The notes: a model not told the origin generated them from the letters alone. DNA of 64,000 nucleotides from an uncultured Bacteroidota bacterium (GCA_903887415.1 CAISPO010000014.1:1-64000), one strand, 5' to 3'. Counted from the first letter of the stretch, positions 8,139-16,391 are shown. Made by a program: numbers and translations.

Positions 8139-8267
8139 ATGTTTATTAGAAGTAGTAAATGTTAGGGAAGTTATCCACAGCCATTTACTAACGTTCGTTA
8201 TTTTATTTTAATAAAACGTTAGCGTTCGTTTAGCACGTTTCAACCAATGCAATGAACAAATACACCG

Positions 8268-8570
8268 CTACCCACCTTTATCCAAACGCCTTTCCCATTT
8301 CTTTTTTGCCTGCAACAGTTTCTTCCTGATTTCTATTTTCTTTGCAAGCTCCTTTCGCAACGGGTCAAATGTTTGGCTGTTGTACCGATGCAAGATTATT
8401 TCTAAAGACATCGAGTGTTCAAACCCAGGGTATGATTTGTTGTTCTCCCATTCAGAGATTCGACCAACATTTTTTATTTCAAGAAGAAACGCTAAATCGC
8501 TTTGCGTTAAATTTTCGTCTAAGCGAAAATCTTTTAGCTGGTTTTGAATGTAATGTTTCTTCTTACCCAT
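8268..8570 (-). CDS. XRE-like helix-turn-helix regulator
   Basis: The 100-aa protein has an XRE-type DNA-binding domain at about residues 10-55 (LDENLTQSDLAFLLEIKNVGRISEWEN) and a basic, helical C-terminus rich in Lys. The palindrome at 8618-8635 lies 48 bp upstream of its start, the arrangement expected if it controls itself. This makes it the better candidate, of the two XRE proteins in the element, for the regulator that reads all five palindromes. It is followed by 130 bp before the next gene, in which no other open frame is convincing. Confidence 0.75.
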   Translation of the reverse strand: MGKKKHYIQNQLKDFRLDENLTQSDLAFLLEIKNVGRISEWENNKSYPGFEHSMSLEIILHRYNSQTFDPLRKELAKKIEIRKKLLQAKKKWERRLDKGG

Positions 8571-8617
8571 GAATAAAATGTACCAATATTGCGATTAGCA
8601 AACATGGAGGAAGAATT

Positions 8618-8635
8618 TACCGAAAATGGTAAATA
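8618..8635 (-). promoter_or_regulatory. Element palindrome, copy 3 (upstream of XRE regulator)
   Basis: TTTACCGAAAATGGTAAA has intact TTTACC and GGTAAA arms. Read toward the gene it is followed by TTCTTCCTCC, as in copies 1 and 4. It lies in the 225-bp space 8571-8795, which otherwise contains only the terminator of the next gene. Confidence 0.65.
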
Positions 8636-8763
8636 AAAAAAGCACAGGACTTGCAGCCGTGGAGTTTTTCTTGAAAATCTATTTATATTCTAACGATTTA
8701 ATTCAATTTTTGCAGTGTACTGATTAAAAGGAGTTTTCCCCAGATTGTTCATCTAATAAAAAA

Positions 8764-8791
8764 TAGCAACACAGTTAATTATGTTGCTATC
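8764..8791 (-). terminator. Rho-independent terminator of the 8796-9233 gene
   Basis: ATAGCAACA and TGTTGCTAT form a perfect 9-bp stem. On the minus strand it is followed by a run of six T. It begins 5 bp after the stop codon. Confidence 0.75.
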
Positions 8792-8795
8792 CTAA

Positions 8796-9233
8796 TTATT
8801 TTTTTACTACATCATACCTAATATAGGGTTTGTGTTGAATTACACTACGACTTCCGATATTAAGTAAATCCCATTGGTTTTTTTCTTTACAATATCCATA
8901 TAAGATACACCCATTTTTGTATGGGATGAGATTCACTATATCCATAGAGATATTGTATTTTTTGATTTCATATGTACCTCTCATAAATACTAAAGCTGCT
9001 GTTAATGCTTCATCCTTTGAGACGGTACAATTCGTAAAATCAAGTTCGCCGGGTGAATGCTCGCTACGCACTATTGTATAGGAGGTAAAATCAATTGCAG
9101 GCGTTGTTTTCCATAGAGTGACAAACGATGGCCATAAATGAGCGGTATAGTCCGAATGGTGAACCCACGGACTGACTTGCCCCATTGCATTAGAGGAAAA
9201 CAAAAGCGCAAGGCAAACAAAAGTTACTTTCAT
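8796..9233 (-). CDS. Secreted protein of unknown function
   Basis: The start at 9233 gives MKVTFVCLALLFSSNAMGQ, a clean signal peptide with cleavage after MGQ or AMG. A longer frame from 9281 would overlap the divergent gene's promoter and is not preferred. The mature part (about 127 aa) has Trp- and Tyr-rich segments and two to three Cys (for example GCILYGYC), which fits a small periplasmic or secreted domain. No family is recognised. It is divergent from the SH3-domain lipoprotein gene, with about 100 bp between starts, and the two may act together in the envelope. Confidence 0.6.
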   Translation of the reverse strand: MKVTFVCLALLFSSNAMGQVSPWVHHSDYTAHLWPSFVTLWKTTPAIDFTSYTIVRSEHSPGELDFTNCTVSKDEALTAALVFMRGTYEIKKYNISMDIVNLIPYKNGCILYGYCKEKNQWDLLNIGSRSVIQHKPYIRYDVVKK

Positions 9234-9306
9234 AATTTTAAAATTTACCTTTAGTATATCATCAAATAGAGCACATGTCAAATTCGTATGATGTGTTCTA
9301 TTTTCG

Positions 9307-9314
9307 TAACTTTG
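9307..9314 (+). promoter_or_regulatory. -7 box that decides the start of the SH3 lipoprotein gene
   Basis: TAACTTTG matches the -7 consensus. It lies inside the frame that would begin at an ATG at 9275, so translation most likely begins after it, at the GTG at 9335. Confidence 0.5.
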
Positions 9315-9334
9315 AGAAAATTTATATCGTAATA

Positions 9335-10714
9335 GTGATTCGTACTTTCTACATTCTTATTTTGATATTTATTTCCTGTACATTTTCAGGATGTATAGCC
9401 GAATTTCTTGAAGCTGGGGCAGGCTTAGAATTAGGTGGGGCTGAGCTATTAACAGTTGAGGAAGAGAGTGTCGCCAGTGGATATGGAACGGAGGTAAGGG
9501 GCGGAAGGCTTTTTATCGCTGATGAAGCCGCAGCCTATTCTCTGTATGACGACATTAGAATTGAAAAAGTTGCTGGCGAAAACCCCAAATTGTATGTTGA
9601 AAAGACTAACAAACAAATTGGCGAGGTTCTGACAAGAAAGGGAAAAGTAAGACTGTTAGATGGCTCTATATATCAAGTCGAAAGAAATGTATTTTCTGTT
9701 ATCGGTGATGATGTATATGTAAGGGAAAGTGCATCGCCGACATCACGAATAGTAGGAACAGTAAGACAAGGGCATATGGTTGTTAGTCTTGGAGAAGTAG
9801 AAAATGGGTGGTATAGAGTTGAGATAATGAAGAATGGGGTTGAAAAGGCAGGTTATATCCAATCAACGCTTTTACTTCCTGTGATAGTATATTCGGATAC
9901 TTTTACAACAGACAAACCTTCATTTTGGTATGAGGATATGAGTCATGGAAATGTTGGTTATCCTGACGAAAAGAAAATACTAAAGGATATAGTAGAAAAG
10001 GGTATACCCGATGACGATAGCCGAATAGGAAAGGCAACGGCCGGATGGAAGTTTGAGTCGCCAAATGAAATCAAATCATATAAACTATCGGCACCTGTTA
10101 TCAATGGAGACAACTTATGGGTAACGGTACAATTGGAACTATTTAAGGAAAGCACAGGTAGAAAGTGTACGTCCAAAACATTAGTTGGCTATGGTGTTAG
10201 TCATCGAAGATGGAAGTGCTTAAAGATTGCCAATCAAGGCCTAACGGAAATAGCAAAAGGATATTCCTATGAACCAATTAAACCCTCTTTTCAAAGAACA
10301 ACTAATACAGCACCTGCCACTCCGTACATCAATAACAGACGAGATATGCAGGGCGGGGCTTATCAGCCGGTTTTGCCTCACACGATTTACCAAACGCCTC
10401 CTAATGCTTCACGCAACTTATCAACGAATAAATATAGCCGCCTAACCGAGAATGGTATCTTGAAAATAAGACTAAGTACAGGTAATCCGTTTACGTTAAT
10501 CCTTGATGGGAAAAATATTTCAGCGTATGGCAGTAACTATACAGTTAGAGACATACCATCAGGAATGCACTATATAAAAATATTTGCGTCTACTGCTAAT
10601 TCTTCCGGCAACTATAATAATCCCATTTGTGAGAGGCGCATTCAGATATATCCCGGTATCGTAAACTCTTTTATTTGGAATCAGACCACAGGCAATCTTG
10701 ACTTGGTTAATTAA
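9335..10714 (+). CDS. Lipoprotein with bacterial SH3 domain
   Basis: From the GTG at 9335 the product (459 aa) opens with a hydrophobic signal and the lipobox FSGC, so it is probably anchored to a membrane by Cys20. An SH3_3-type domain lies near residues 125-185 (DDVYVRESASPTSRIVGTVR, then GWYRVEI and GYIQSTLLLP), a fold that usually binds cell-wall peptides. The C-terminal 150 residues are Asn/Thr-rich and extended, ending in a small beta domain. An ATG at 9275 would add 20 residues but overlaps the -7 box. It is probably cargo; a link to transfer through the cell wall is possible. Confidence 0.65.
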   Translation: MIRTFYILILIFISCTFSGCIAEFLEAGAGLELGGAELLTVEEESVASGYGTEVRGGRLFIADEAAAYSLYDDIRIEKVAGENPKLYVEKTNKQIGEVLTRKGKVRLLDGSIYQVERNVFSVIGDDVYVRESASPTSRIVGTVRQGHMVVSLGEVENGWYRVEIMKNGVEKAGYIQSTLLLPVIVYSDTFTTDKPSFWYEDMSHGNVGYPDEKKILKDIVEKGIPDDDSRIGKATAGWKFESPNEIKSYKLSAPVINGDNLWVTVQLELFKESTGRKCTSKTLVGYGVSHRRWKCLKIANQGLTEIAKGYSYEPIKPSFQRTTNTAPATPYINNRRDMQGGAYQPVLPHTIYQTPPNASRNLSTNKYSRLTENGILKIRLSTGNPFTLILDGKNISAYGSNYTVRDIPSGMHYIKIFASTANSSGNYNNPICERRIQIYPGIVNSFIWNQTTGNLDLVN

Positions 10715-10812
10715 TGACTATTACATTTAATGGAATAGGAGATTGATTTTTGATACTATACAAATAGCCGGAAAGCTTATAGATTTATAAACCGCTCAAT
10801 AAACAACTCAAA

Positions 10813-11736
10813 ATGCCAAAGATTAAACCCAAAAAAGTATTGTTCATTAAACTCGGAGAAGGAGGGAAATATGAGCAAGATTGCATAGAGAAAAATCAAA
10901 CTCTACAATTAGGATATAGAGAAATCGACCATGCTTTGTGTATTAATGCTGATTGGCAAAGCGTTTATAATTTTTGGATTGGGAAAGGTGACCCTAAACA
11001 AGTAGCTACAAGTCACTCAAACCAAATAAAACAATTTTACGAGGAGGGAGCGGACACGCTTTGGATTACATTTTATGCAAACAAACTTTGGTGGTGTTTT
11101 TCAAAACCTGAAATAACCCTACTACCAGATAATACAAAAACCCGTCCAGTATTAGGTAAATGGTCAGATAAAGATATAAATGGAAAGACTTTAACCGCAG
11201 ATACAATAAGCGGTAAACTATTAAAAACACAAGGTTTTAGAGGAACGATTTGTACTGTACCGGAAGAGAAATATGCACTTGCCAAAATCAACGGGGAACA
11301 ACTTGACGAAGTAGTTGAAGTAGAGGTTGCAATGAGTAATTTGAAAACTAAGCTATCAAAATTAATACAGCATTTACAGTGGAAGGATTTTGAAACGCTG
11401 ATTGATTTGATTTTCAGGCAAGGTGGATGGCAGCGAGTGGGGTCAACAGGAAAAACTCAAAAAACCTTAGACCTTGATCTTTTTGCTCCTGTAACAAACG
11501 AGCGAGCAATGGTGCAGATAAAATCACAATCTGATTTAAACGAATTTCAACACTATCAAAATGAATTTGCTTTAATGACGGGGTATGACAAATTCTTTTT
11601 TATCGTCCATAGTCCAAAGCCTGACCTCAGAAATTTCAAAAACGACTCTGATATTACGTTGTATTTTATTGATAAGATTACTGAACTTTCAATAGCATCG
11701 GGGCTTGTGGACTGGGTAATCAAAAAAGCATCCTAA
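10813..11736 (+). CDS. Mrr-like restriction endonuclease (PD-(D/E)XK, QxK variant)
   Basis: The 307-aa protein ends in an Mrr_cat-type domain at about residues 190-290. The helix LQWKDFETLIDLIFRQGGW is followed by a strand with LDLDLFAP and then MVQIKSQ, giving the Asp...Gln-x-Lys pattern typical of Mrr-type nucleases. The N-terminal 180 residues appear to be the specificity part and include hydrophobic strands with Trp (TLWITFYANKLWW). No methylase gene is next to it, so it may act like a type IV enzyme on modified DNA, or in defence of the element against rivals. It is bounded on the right by the large inverted repeat at 11811. Confidence 0.7.
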   Translation: MPKIKPKKVLFIKLGEGGKYEQDCIEKNQTLQLGYREIDHALCINADWQSVYNFWIGKGDPKQVATSHSNQIKQFYEEGADTLWITFYANKLWWCFSKPEITLLPDNTKTRPVLGKWSDKDINGKTLTADTISGKLLKTQGFRGTICTVPEEKYALAKINGEQLDEVVEVEVAMSNLKTKLSKLIQHLQWKDFETLIDLIFRQGGWQRVGSTGKTQKTLDLDLFAPVTNERAMVQIKSQSDLNEFQHYQNEFALMTGYDKFFFIVHSPKPDLRNFKNDSDITLYFIDKITELSIASGLVDWVIKKAS

Positions 11737-11810
11737 GATGTCAAATTTGATTTAAGCTCTTTAATTGTTAGTTTAATTAAGTGATTCTGATGCTTGAGTT
11801 CGGAAATCCA

Positions 11811-11929
11811 CCCTGTGGGGTCACACCAGTTGTCATAAATGACAACCTCTGAAAATCTCCTTATATCTTTTGGTATAAGGAGATTTTCATTTTTAGGAAT
11901 TGTCAGTAATGACAATACACCCCACGGGG
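11811..11929. repeat. Large nested inverted repeat (119 bp)
   Basis: The outer arms are CCCTGTGGGGT (11811-11821) and ACCCCACGGGG (11919-11929). Inside each arm lies a small palindrome, TTGTCATAAATGACAA (11830-11845) and TTGTCAGTAATGACAA (11900-11915). The centre is a perfect 15-bp hairpin, 11851-11865 with 11874-11888, over an 8-nt loop. The structure sits between convergent genes in the gap 11737-11948. It is too elaborate for a plain terminator and could be a recombination or replication site or a tiny non-autonomous element. Confidence 0.7.
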
Positions 11930-11948
11930 AATCGAACTTTGGAATTAT

Positions 11949-12536
11949 TTAGATGGCGAAAATAAAATCTTCACCAGTAATATTGTTAACCATATATCTC
12001 AAAAAGGTTTGGGGGGTATTAACAACAAAACGTTCCATTAGCCACCCTTGCGGTTTTGACAAATTTTCTTGAATTATCCTAGGGTTGTACCTAACAAGTT
12101 CGCTTGTATAAAACATAAGCATAAAAATTGCAAGGCATTCATTCATAACTATCTTTTTTCCTGAATTAGTTTCAAGTGGTAAATTGATATTAAAATACTC
12201 ACCCGTTTTCCTTGGATAAAAGGAGACGTGGGGTGAAAGTTTTTCGTAAAAATCCTTTGATACCCAGGGTACGGGAACTGATTTAAATTCATCTTTACTT
12301 TGCAGATAAGAATAAATTCGGTGTTCATTAACATGAATTTTAAGCACAGAATCAGATAAATTTTGAGGCAGATCAACCTCATGGAAGTATGTCTCAAAAA
12401 CATCTTTTATTTCATCATTTCTAAGCAATAACCCAAGACCGCTTACTGCCAATAATACACTAAGTTTTTCTTGGGATTCACCTGCAAGAGCTGCGGTTGT
12501 ATACCAAAAAATGATTGCGATACATCCCGCTTTCAA
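11949..12536 (-). CDS. YaaC-like protein, probably with a disrupted or unusual N-terminus
   Basis: The 195-aa frame starts at a TTG at 12536. The C-terminal half (LAIFMLMFYTSELVRYNP and onward to the end) resembles the YaaC family of soluble proteins of unknown role. Upstream, a different frame opening with the ATG at 12582 reads METEIEKTEKDILKAIESG and stops after about 34 codons. Joining the two frames near 12520 would give a more natural protein, so a one-base shift (real or a sequencing error) is suspected. The 67-aa gene lies just upstream on the same strand. Confidence 0.5.
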   Translation of the reverse strand: MKAGCIAIIFWYTTAALAGESQEKLSVLLAVSGLGLLLRNDEIKDVFETYFHEVDLPQNLSDSVLKIHVNEHRIYSYLQSKDEFKSVPVPWVSKDFYEKLSPHVSFYPRKTGEYFNINLPLETNSGKKIVMNECLAIFMLMFYTSELVRYNPRIIQENLSKPQGWLMERFVVNTPQTFLRYMVNNITGEDFIFAI

Positions 12537-12556
12537 TTGCTTTTAGAATATCCTTT

Positions 12557-12760
12557 TCAGTTTTTTCGATTTCTGTTTCCATAGTGCGCATCCACCTCTA
12601 TTATTTTACCTTCTGAAACTAAGCGATTATGAATTCGTTGCAGGACTTTACCAAATTCTCGCAGGGCAACTACCGTTTCATCAGTAAAAGCCACGCTTTT
12701 TTCATCAGTGGAATAATTTTGCGCTTCGATTTCTTTTTTGTCAATAGGTTGGGCAGGCAT
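12557..12760 (-). CDS. Small hydrophilic protein (67 aa), first gene after a palindrome
   Basis: The product MPAQPIDKKEIEAQNYSTDE... is charged, without signal peptide or membrane segment, and of unknown family. The ATG at 12582 of the possible YaaC-like N-terminus lies inside its 3' end, so the genes would be translationally coupled. The palindrome at 12814-12831 is 54 bp upstream of its start, which supports it being a genuine, regulated gene of element 1. Confidence 0.5.
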   Translation of the reverse strand: MPAQPIDKKEIEAQNYSTDEKSVAFTDETVVALREFGKVLQRIHNRLVSEGKIIEVDAHYGNRNRKN

Positions 12761-12813
12761 AATATGATACTTGTATTGTGGCTTGAAAATCGAGGAGTCA
12801 AAAGGAGGAATAA

Positions 12814-12831
12814 TTTACCGAATATGGTAAA
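12814..12831 (-). promoter_or_regulatory. Element palindrome, copy 4 (upstream of 67-aa gene)
   Basis: TTTACCGAATATGGTAAA has intact arms and, read toward the gene at 12760, is followed by TTATTCCTCC. It lies 46 bp from copy 5, which faces the opposite way, so the two copies divide the divergent promoter region 12761-12974. Confidence 0.65.
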
Positions 12832-12876
12832 TAGCTAACACTTTAGTTGAAATCGAAAAATATATACCTGCACTAA

Positions 12877-12894
12877 CTTACCATTTATGGTAAA
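12877..12894 (+). promoter_or_regulatory. Element palindrome, copy 5 (upstream of serine recombinase)
   Basis: CTTACCATTTATGGTAAA differs from the consensus in one outer base. It lies 81 bp before the recombinase start at 12975 and is followed in that direction by AAGTTCTGTC and a half site (CTTACCACC). Confidence 0.6.
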
Positions 12895-12974
12895 AAGTTC
12901 TGTCTTACCACCTTTCCAAAAATCAATACACTAAGCTTGAAACAAATTATTTTTACATTGAAAATCCAATAGGC

Positions 12975-14462
12975 ATGGAGCAGAAAAAACGTATAGGTAT
13001 TTGGGTGAGGGTCTCAACTGAATTCCAAGTGAAAGACGACAGCCCGGAGCATCACGAACAACGAGCCAGGTATTACGCCGAGGCAAAAGGTTGGGAGGTC
13101 ATTGAGGTTTACCGATTAGAGGCAATTTCCGGTAAAACGGTCATGGAACTACCTGAGACTAAGAAAATGCTCAGAGATATTCAAACAGGGCGTATTACAG
13201 CCCTTGTATTCTCCAAGCTGGCACGACTGGCAAGAAACACAAAGGAGTTGCTTGAATTTTCCGAATTGTTTCGGAAATCGAACGCAGATATGATTTCCTT
13301 AGCGGAAAACATAGACACCAGCAGTCCGTCAGGTAGGCTGTTTTTCACAATCATTGCAGCAATGGCAGAATGGGAACGAGCAGAAATTGCAGACCGAGTA
13401 GCGGCATCCGTACCAATCCGGGCAAAGATGGGCAAGCCATTAGGCGGGGCAGCCCCATTTGGTTACAGGTGGTTAGGTAAGGAATTAGTCATTGACCAGC
13501 ACGAAGCACCAGTTCGCAAGCTCATACATGAATTGTTTGCCCAGTACAAAAAGAAAGGGTTGGTTGCTACCAAACTAAATGAAATGGGACATCGTACCCG
13601 CAACGGCTCTAAATTCAGCGACACGACCATAGGCAGACTGTTACATGACAGCACTGCTAAAGGTATCAGGCTTGCCAATTACACCAAGAGTTTAGGTGAC
13701 GGTAAAAAGTGGGTTTTGAAACCAGAAAGTGAATGGATACAGATTTCGTGTCCGGCAATCGTTGAAACAGAACTATGGGATGAATGCGACCGGATTTTGT
13801 ACCAACAGGAAGAAAAGAACAAACGGGCAACGAAACCCGCCGTTCATTTATTCTCGGGAATGTTGTTTTGCGAATGTGGAGGCAAAATGTATGTGTATGC
13901 AGATCTCAAAAATTACAAATGTTCAAAATGCAGAAAGACCAAAATCGAAATCGCAGACATCGAAGAAATATATTATGAAAATCTCAAATCATTTCTTTTG
14001 ACCGATGAACACATCGAGAAATTTCTTTCAAAAGCAGATGAAACAATAGCAGAAAAAGAAATGCAAATGCAAACGCTAAATCAGGACAAAAGCAGATTGA
14101 AGGGAGAGATGGATAAGACAATGCAATTATATCTGGCCGGACAAATTCCCAAAGATGGATTTGGAGCATACTACAACCCCCTCGATGTTCAGCTTAAGCA
14201 AATTGAAAACACTGTTCCCGAATTGCAGGCTGAGATAGATTTTTTGAAGATAGAGTACCTCAATGGCGACTCTATTATGAATGAAGCAAAGAATCTATAT
14301 GATAGATGGAATACTCTCGGCGATTTCGCTAAACGCGAAATCGCCGAGCAGATCACAGACCGCATCACTATCGGAGGGGACGAGATCAAAATCAAATTCA
14401 GTTATAATCCTGCTTATTTCCAAAATCCCGAAAATGCCCAACGCAACCTCACGGGTTCATAG
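12975..14462 (+). CDS. Large serine recombinase (integrase of element 1)
   Basis: The 495-aa protein has the resolvase-type catalytic domain with the nucleophile Ser14 in VRVST, the Arg-rich LARLARN segment and [13 protein letters not shown] leading into the long helix. A recombinase domain follows (about 170-290), then a zinc ribbon (CECGG..., CSKC near 310-330), then a coiled coil (about 355-430). This is the family that inserts phages and integrative elements at specific sites. The last four codons, ACG GGT TCA TAG, coincide with comM sequence (14451-14462), so the integrated gene borrows its stop codon from the host gene. A perfect 14-bp inverted repeat lies inside the gene at 14316-14348. 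Copy 5 of the palindrome is upstream. Confidence 0.92.
   Translation: MEQKKRIGIWVRVSTEFQVKDDSPEHHEQRARYYAEAKGWEVIEVYRLEAISGKTVMELPETKKMLRDIQTGRITALVFSKLARLARNTKELLEFSELFRKSNADMISLAENIDTSSPSGRLFFTIIAAMAEWERAEIADRVAASVPIRAKMGKPLGGAAPFGYRWLGKELVIDQHEAPVRKLIHELFAQYKKKGLVATKLNEMGHRTRNGSKFSDTTIGRLLHDSTAKGIRLANYTKSLGDGKKWVLKPESEWIQISCPAIVETELWDECDRILYQQEEKNKRATKPAVHLFSGMLFCECGGKMYVYADLKNYKCSKCRKTKIEIADIEEIYYENLKSFLLTDEHIEKFLSKADETIAEKEMQMQTLNQDKSRLKGEMDKTMQLYLAGQIPKDGFGAYYNPLDVQLKQIENTVPELQAEIDFLKIEYLNGDSIMNEAKNLYDRWNTLGDFAKREIAEQITDRITIGGDEIKIKFSYNPAYFQNPENAQRNLTGS
14316..14348. repeat. Perfect 14-bp inverted repeat inside the recombinase gene
   Basis: CTCGGCGATTTCGC (14316-14329) and GCGAAATCGCCGAG (14335-14348) flank the 5-nt loop TAAAC. 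It encodes [11 protein letters not shown], so it lies in coding sequence, about 110 bp before the att junction. Confidence 0.6.
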
Positions 14463-14667
14463 AAGCTATGAGCATGAACGATGCCGGAAAATCTATGCTC
14501 ATCTTGGCGCGCGATATGCACACCTTGCGTTCTTCCATGGGCTGCCGCATCACTTCCAAGGCGCTGCGCTTGAACTCGGGCAGCTCATCGAGAAACAGTA
14601 CGCCATTGTGTGCCAGCGATATTTCGCCCGGTTGTGGCACACCACCACCTCCGACTAAGGCTGCGTC
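14450..14667 (-). pseudogene. comM: comM middle fragment, cut on both sides
   Basis: Read on the minus strand, this piece encodes [20 protein letters not shown], then the Walker B segment [11 protein letters not shown] and [15 protein letters not shown], ending FMLIASMNP before a stop at 14449-14451. It continues exactly where the 5' piece at 22938-23780 ends (HHTISD), and the expected next residues (CPCG) are missing because element 1 begins there. ComM/YifB is an AAA+ helicase that helps integrate DNA during natural transformation. The gene cannot make a working product in this arrangement. Confidence 0.9.
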
Positions 14668-14698
14668 CCTTGTAGTGTTAAAGTAGAAAGCGTAATTT
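14667..14698 (+). other. att arm at the left junction of the second insertion (attL)
   Basis: The junction with comM lies at about 14665-14667. The element side carries TAGTGTTAAAGTAGAA (14673-14688) with the arm TGTTAAAGT at 14676-14684. A copy with 3 mismatches in 32 bp lies inverted at 22846-22877, and the first 16 bp recur inverted at 16608-16623. The right junction has ACTTTAACACTA at 22922-22933. Joined, the two ends would make a near-palindromic attP with 9-bp arms 18 nt apart around a core GA/TC. Confidence 0.75.
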
Positions 14699-14700
14699 TG
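14670..14700 (+). promoter_or_regulatory. Recombinase promoter embedded in the att arm
   Basis: TTG at 14670-14672, a 20-nt spacer and TAATTTTG at 14693-14700 match the Bacteroidota promoter. The att arm TGTTAAAGT (14676-14684) is in the spacer. Recombinase bound at this arm would block RNA polymerase, and the -33 box lies at the edge of the crossover region, so integration state could change promoter strength. Confidence 0.65.
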
Positions 14701-14717
14701 CCAAGTAATCACTAAAT

Positions 14718-16391
14718 ATGTTAGCAATATACAAGAGAGTAAGCACAGAAGACCAGTCAAATACAGGCATCTCATTAGACAATCAAGAATTACGAGGTAA
14801 AGAGTTAGCTGCGAAGTTAGGATTAAACTTTAAGGTTTATTCTGATGGCGGCTATTCTGGAACTATTCCCTTTGATAAGAGACCAGCGTTAAAAGCACTA
14901 ATTGATGACATTTACAAAGGTGCCATATCTGGTATTTTTGTTATTGATTTAGACAGATTAAGTCGTGGTGATATATTACAGACGACATTATTACAGAACA
15001 TCTTTAAAGAAAATAATGTTAGGTTGTTTGATTTGAATGGTGAAATCAATTTGAAGGATATTAATGTCGCATTACTCACAGATATTAGGTCTTTACTAAA
15101 TGCTTATGAAATTAAAAAGACTTCGGCGAGGATCAAAACGGTTCTTGAAAAAAATGTTCGTGATGGTAAGGTGACTGGTGGGCCGATTATAAATTACGGC
15201 TATACAAAAGACGAAAAAAAAATGCTAATCATTGATAAAAATGAAGCGAAAGTTGTGAAATTGATTTATCAATTAGCATTAGAGGGGAAGGGGACAAAGG
15301 TCATTTCTAATATACTAAACGAAAAAAAAATACCGACTAAACGAGGAAACATTACAACAGGTAAGGCGATGATGGTTAGAGGAATAAAGAAAACCGAATT
15401 TGTTTGGCGTGATGCTACTATATATAGAATTCTTACAAACACTATTTATAAAGGGCAAAGACTATACCAAGGCAATTATTATTCAGCGCCAGCAATCATT
15501 GATGACACAACTTTTGATTTAGTCCAAACGGCACTAAAAAATAATAACCAGTTTAAAGACACGACCAATATATACGATTTTCTTTTAAAAGGATTGATTG
15601 CTTGCCCTGTTTGTGGCGGCAAGTATTACGGTCATAAACGAGCAAATGGTAATGACAACGCTTATACTTGTAATAGCAATAGATATGGTAAGAACTGCGG
15701 TAATCGTGGAATTAGCATTGATTTTTTAGACAATCTTGTATGTGAAACTATACTGGTTATGGATAAAATGATTGAAAATGCTTTAAGCGAGAGTAATCAG
15801 GATACGACTACAATAATTGATTTACAGAAATTAGATAATATAAACAATGCGATTGTTGAAACGCAGACTAAAATAGACAACTTGCTAAACATGGCAGAAG
15901 TCAATAGCATTGAACCGGCTACTTTTAAAACGAGGTTGTCAGAAAGGCAAAATGAGCTGAATAAACTGATAGAAGATAGGGAGCAATTAAATCATGAATT
16001 GCTCCTGTATAAGGAGAAGGGAAACATAGTTTTGGTTGCTAATAAGGCAATCAAAACATTTAAAAAGCTGAAAGAGTTTGGAGAAAAGAGAGATTTCATT
16101 AGAAGCATCGTTAGTCATATCGTTATTGGCTGGGATACTATTGAAAGCGTTTATGGTGTTGCTGTGTTCTTTAAGTTGAATAATTTTGAGAACTATCTAA
16201 TAAGCAGGAAATTAGTAATAGATAGAAACACGCGAAAAGACGGCAAAGCATTTACTAAAATACTCACGGAAAAGGTTGCTTTTCAGTATTCTCATTATTT
16301 AGCTGACGACAAGGATGCTTCAATATATTCGGTTCCGCACATTAACTACGGTGATCCAGTATCGTTTTTTAAGTTTAAACGAAATAATTAA
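14718..16391 (+). CDS. Large serine recombinase (integrase of the second insertion)
   Basis: The 557-aa protein has the catalytic Ser9 in YKRVST, the [10 protein letters not shown] segment, a recombinase domain (about 150-280), a zinc ribbon with CPVCGG and later Cys pairs (about 295-325), and a long coiled coil (about 355-440). It is only distantly related to the recombinase at 12975. It is the first gene inside the left junction, 20 bp downstream of the att arm that also carries its promoter. Its stop codon overlaps the stop of the convergent 58-aa gene. It is very probably the enzyme that inserted at the Ser-Asp codons of comM, and that may act on all the 9-18-9 sites. Confidence 0.92.
   Translation: MLAIYKRVSTEDQSNTGISLDNQELRGKELAAKLGLNFKVYSDGGYSGTIPFDKRPALKALIDDIYKGAISGIFVIDLDRLSRGDILQTTLLQNIFKENNVRLFDLNGEINLKDINVALLTDIRSLLNAYEIKKTSARIKTVLEKNVRDGKVTGGPIINYGYTKDEKKMLIIDKNEAKVVKLIYQLALEGKGTKVISNILNEKKIPTKRGNITTGKAMMVRGIKKTEFVWRDATIYRILTNTIYKGQRLYQGNYYSAPAIIDDTTFDLVQTALKNNNQFKDTTNIYDFLLKGLIACPVCGGKYYGHKRANGNDNAYTCNSNRYGKNCGNRGISIDFLDNLVCETILVMDKMIENALSESNQDTTTIIDLQKLDNINNAIVETQTKIDNLLNMAEVNSIEPATFKTRLSERQNELNKLIEDREQLNHELLLYKEKGNIVLVANKAIKTFKKLKEFGEKRDFIRSIVSHIVIGWDTIESVYGVAVFFKLNNFENYLISRKLVIDRNTRKDGKAFTKILTEKVAFQYSHYLADDKDASIYSVPHINYGDPVSFFKFKRNN

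Larger units (their letters stand above)
1..14450. mobile_element. Element 1: serine-recombinase element in comM (left end outside window)
   Basis: The right end is placed at about 14450, where the 3' end of the large serine recombinase gene runs directly into comM sequence. The comM reading frame is correct up to Met-Asn-Pro and then stops. The left end is not in the window, so full size is unknown. Cargo seen: an IS3-type transposase start, two XRE regulators, an ArdC-like protein, two TraG-like ATPases, an RNase H-fold protein, a lipoprotein with an SH3 domain and an Mrr-like nuclease. No relaxase and no mating-pore genes are visible in this part. Confidence 0.75.

Noticed and set aside
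9275-9334. ATG at 9275 as start of the SH3 lipoprotein
   Set aside because: A -7 box lies at 9307-9314, and the GTG at 9335 gives a much better lipoprotein signal peptide.
11733-11915. 60-aa open frame on the minus strand
   Set aside because: It is formed largely by the arms of the large inverted repeat, and its end overlaps the Mrr-like gene; the peptide has no independent support.
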